Under the pieces are notes generated by a model. That model saw only the letters and a program-made list of their open reading frames with translations. It was not told the DNA's origin and did not search any database. A stretch of 64,000 nt of DNA from contig NC_016109.1 of assembly GCF_000269985.1 (NCBI RefSeq), positions 7,095,001 to 7,159,000 on the forward strand, given 5' to 3'. The translations under genes were made by a program, and so were the position numbers. Origin of the DNA: Kitasatospora setae KM-6054 (GTDB taxonomy: Bacteria > Actinomycetota > Actinomycetes > Streptomycetales > Streptomycetaceae). Below, piece by piece: positions 62,920-64,000 of the stretch; within the stretch, counting starts at the first letter, position 1, and every line of letters starts with the position of its first letter.

Positions 62920-63561
62920 ATGGAAGGGGAATCGGATCCCCGGGGACAGCGGGCCGCCGGTCGCGGGGTGTTCGTCACCCTGGACGGGCTCAGCGCGAGC
63001 GGGAAGAGCACGGTGGCCCCGCTGGTCGCCGCCCGGCTCGGCGGCGTCCACCTGGAGGACGACGGCCTGCCGGGGTTCGCCCGGATGCGGGCGGAGGTGG
63101 ACGGTGCCGGGGTCCTGCCGGCGCGGCTGCACTGGTGGTTGATGGCGAACCACCTCAAGTCCGAGCGGGCCAGGGGCCTGGTCGGGAGCGGGCGGCCGGT
63201 GGTGGTGGAGTCGTACTTCCCGCGGACCGTCGCCACGCACCGGGCGATGGGCCAGAACTGGCCGGTGGGGTACCCGGCCGGGGCGCTCCGGCCGGACGCG
63301 GCGGTCCTGCTGGAGGTGGACGAGTCCGTCCGCCGGGAGCGCCTGCGGGTGCGGGCGGCGGGCGGGGCGTTGAGCGACTGGCACCGGCGGGAGGAGCCCC
63401 GGGTCGCGGAGAGCGTCCGGGTGTACCGCGCGTTCGGCCTGGTCCCGGTGGACGGGACCGGCCGGACGCCGGAGCAGGTGGCCGAGGCGGTCGTCGCCCT
63501 CGTCCACGAGCGGGTCCGCAGGAATCGTCCGGAAGGGGCAAGCAGCCGTGGGCACCACTGA
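62920..63561 (+). CDS. P-loop kinase, thymidylate kinase-like
   Basis: A 213-residue protein behind GGAGGACGGC. It has Walker A TLDGLSASGKSTVAPLVAARL near 19-39, HLEDDG, the RLHWWLMANHLKSERA stretch, PVVVESYFPRTVATHRAMG (a DR(Y/F)-like motif) and VLLEVDESVRRERLRVR with LID-like basic residues. The fold is that of dTMP kinase and other nucleoside kinases. The substrate is uncertain; the next gene encodes a CYTH phosphate-binding domain, so nucleotide or polyphosphate chemistry is plausible. Confidence 0.8.
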   Translation: MEGESDPRGQRAAGRGVFVTLDGLSASGKSTVAPLVAARLGGVHLEDDGLPGFARMRAEVDGAGVLPARLHWWLMANHLKSERARGLVGSGRPVVVESYFPRTVATHRAMGQNWPVGYPAGALRPDAAVLLEVDESVRRERLRVRAAGGALSDWHRREEPRVAESVRVYRAFGLVPVDGTGRTPEQVAEAVVALVHERVRRNRPEGASSRGHH

Positions 63562-64000
63562 GACCGAGTTCGAGGCGAAGATCCTCGACATCGAACCGGA
63601 GAGGATCCGGGCGCTGCTCGCCGGGGCCGGGGCCGAGCACGTGGCCGAGCGGTTCCAGCGGCGCTACGTCTACGACATCCCGGGCCGCCCCGGGGCGTGG
63701 GTGCGGCTGCGGGACACCGGCAGCGAGGTCACGCTCTGCGTCAAGGAGATCCGCTCCGAGGCGATCGACGGGGTGAGCGAGACGGAGACGGCCGTCGGCG
63801 ACTTCGACGTGACGGACGCGCTGCTGGGGAAGCTCGGCTACCGGCCGAAGGCGTACCAGGAGAACCGCCGGTCCTCCTGGAGGCTGGGTGGTGCGGCCGT
63901 CGAGATCGACGAGTGGCCGCTGATCCCGCCGTACCTGGAGGTCGAGGGGGAGAGCGCCGCGCACGTCTACGCGACGGTCGCCGCGCTCGGGCTGCCGTTG
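63548..64000 (+). CDS. CYTH domain protein, N-terminal part
   Basis: The frame runs off the window end, with 151 residues visible from a GTG behind AAGGGG. The diagnostic E-x-E-x-K is present near the start (TEFEAKILDI), followed by RRYVYDIPGRPGAWVRLRDTGSEVTLCVKEI, SETETAV and AVEIDEWPLIPPYLEVEGE. CYTH proteins bind triphosphates with two metal ions: class IV adenylate cyclases, thiamine triphosphatases and tripolyphosphatases. It overlaps the kinase gene by 14 bp, so the two are co-translated. Confidence 0.9.
   Translation, partial: MGTTETEFEAKILDIEPERIRALLAGAGAEHVAERFQRRYVYDIPGRPGAWVRLRDTGSEVTLCVKEIRSEAIDGVSETETAVGDFDVTDALLGKLGYRPKAYQENRRSSWRLGGAAVEIDEWPLIPPYLEVEGESAAHVYATVAALGLPL

Overview
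The window is about 74% GC DNA with dense, tightly spaced genes, many GTG starts and purine-rich ribosome binding sites. Several actinomycete-specific signatures are present: a DUF5753/DUF397 regulator pair, a DasR-type operator, a rifamycin-associated element in front of a HelR-like gene, an RNase Sa homologue and an AllR-like IclR regulator. The source is most likely a streptomycete (Streptomyces or Kitasatospora). I found no insertion sequences, phage genes, CRISPR arrays or rRNA genes.

Layout. 1-7.8 kb: the tail of a universal stress protein, a TetR/SDR divergent pair, a membrane-anchored esterase, a small MoaF-like protein, a secreted guanyl-specific RNase, a broken DUF2785 gene, and a secreted GH16 glycosidase facing a small secreted protein across a 267-bp array of nineteen 14-bp repeats. 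7.9-12.5 kb: a group that looks conflict- or immunity-related, with a SUKH-like protein, an HTH/NB-ARC/TPR STAND ATPase and a protein joining a WXG100-like helical head to a SUKH-4-like tail. 12.5-34.4 kb: a ureide and purine catabolism region with an IclR regulator, malate synthase, an AtzF-like protein, 8-oxoguanine/guanine deaminase, an NCS2 permease, uricase, HIU hydrolase, OHCU decarboxylase, hydroxypyruvate isomerase, tartronate semialdehyde reductase, glycerate kinase, allantoinase, allantoicase, catalase and a second IclR. A 5'-truncated, frameshifted Ro60/TROVE pseudogene next to tRNA-like sequence interrupts it. Four copies of a TCAACAAAnnGTTGA-type dyad sit at four of the promoters.

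34.8-38 kb: a broken AraC regulator, a DUF3533 membrane protein and two CrcB fluoride exporters. 38.2-46.2 kb: a urea-to-ammonium operon of urea transporter, ureA, a histidine-tailed CbiX-like chelatase, ureB, ureC, ureF, ureG, ureD and amt. It has no ureE. This is the natural continuation of the allantoin pathway upstream, so together the window can take purines to glyoxylate, urea and ammonium, with malate synthase and the glycerate route using the glyoxylate. No glyoxylate carboligase gene is visible here.

46.3-64 kb: helR with its rifamycin-associated element, a Na+/H+ antiporter, an SHOCT membrane protein, an esterase, a Uma2 nuclease-like protein, a PNPOx-like protein, a HAD hydrolase, and a possible diiron/reductase/M24/hydrolase-SDR cluster with a LysE exporter. 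It ends with a small secreted protein behind a DasR-type site, an HTH-DUF5753/DUF397 pair, a P-loop kinase and the start of a CYTH-domain protein.

All assignments come from reading translated sequence and motifs; no database search was run. Domain names reflect recognised motifs and family resemblance.
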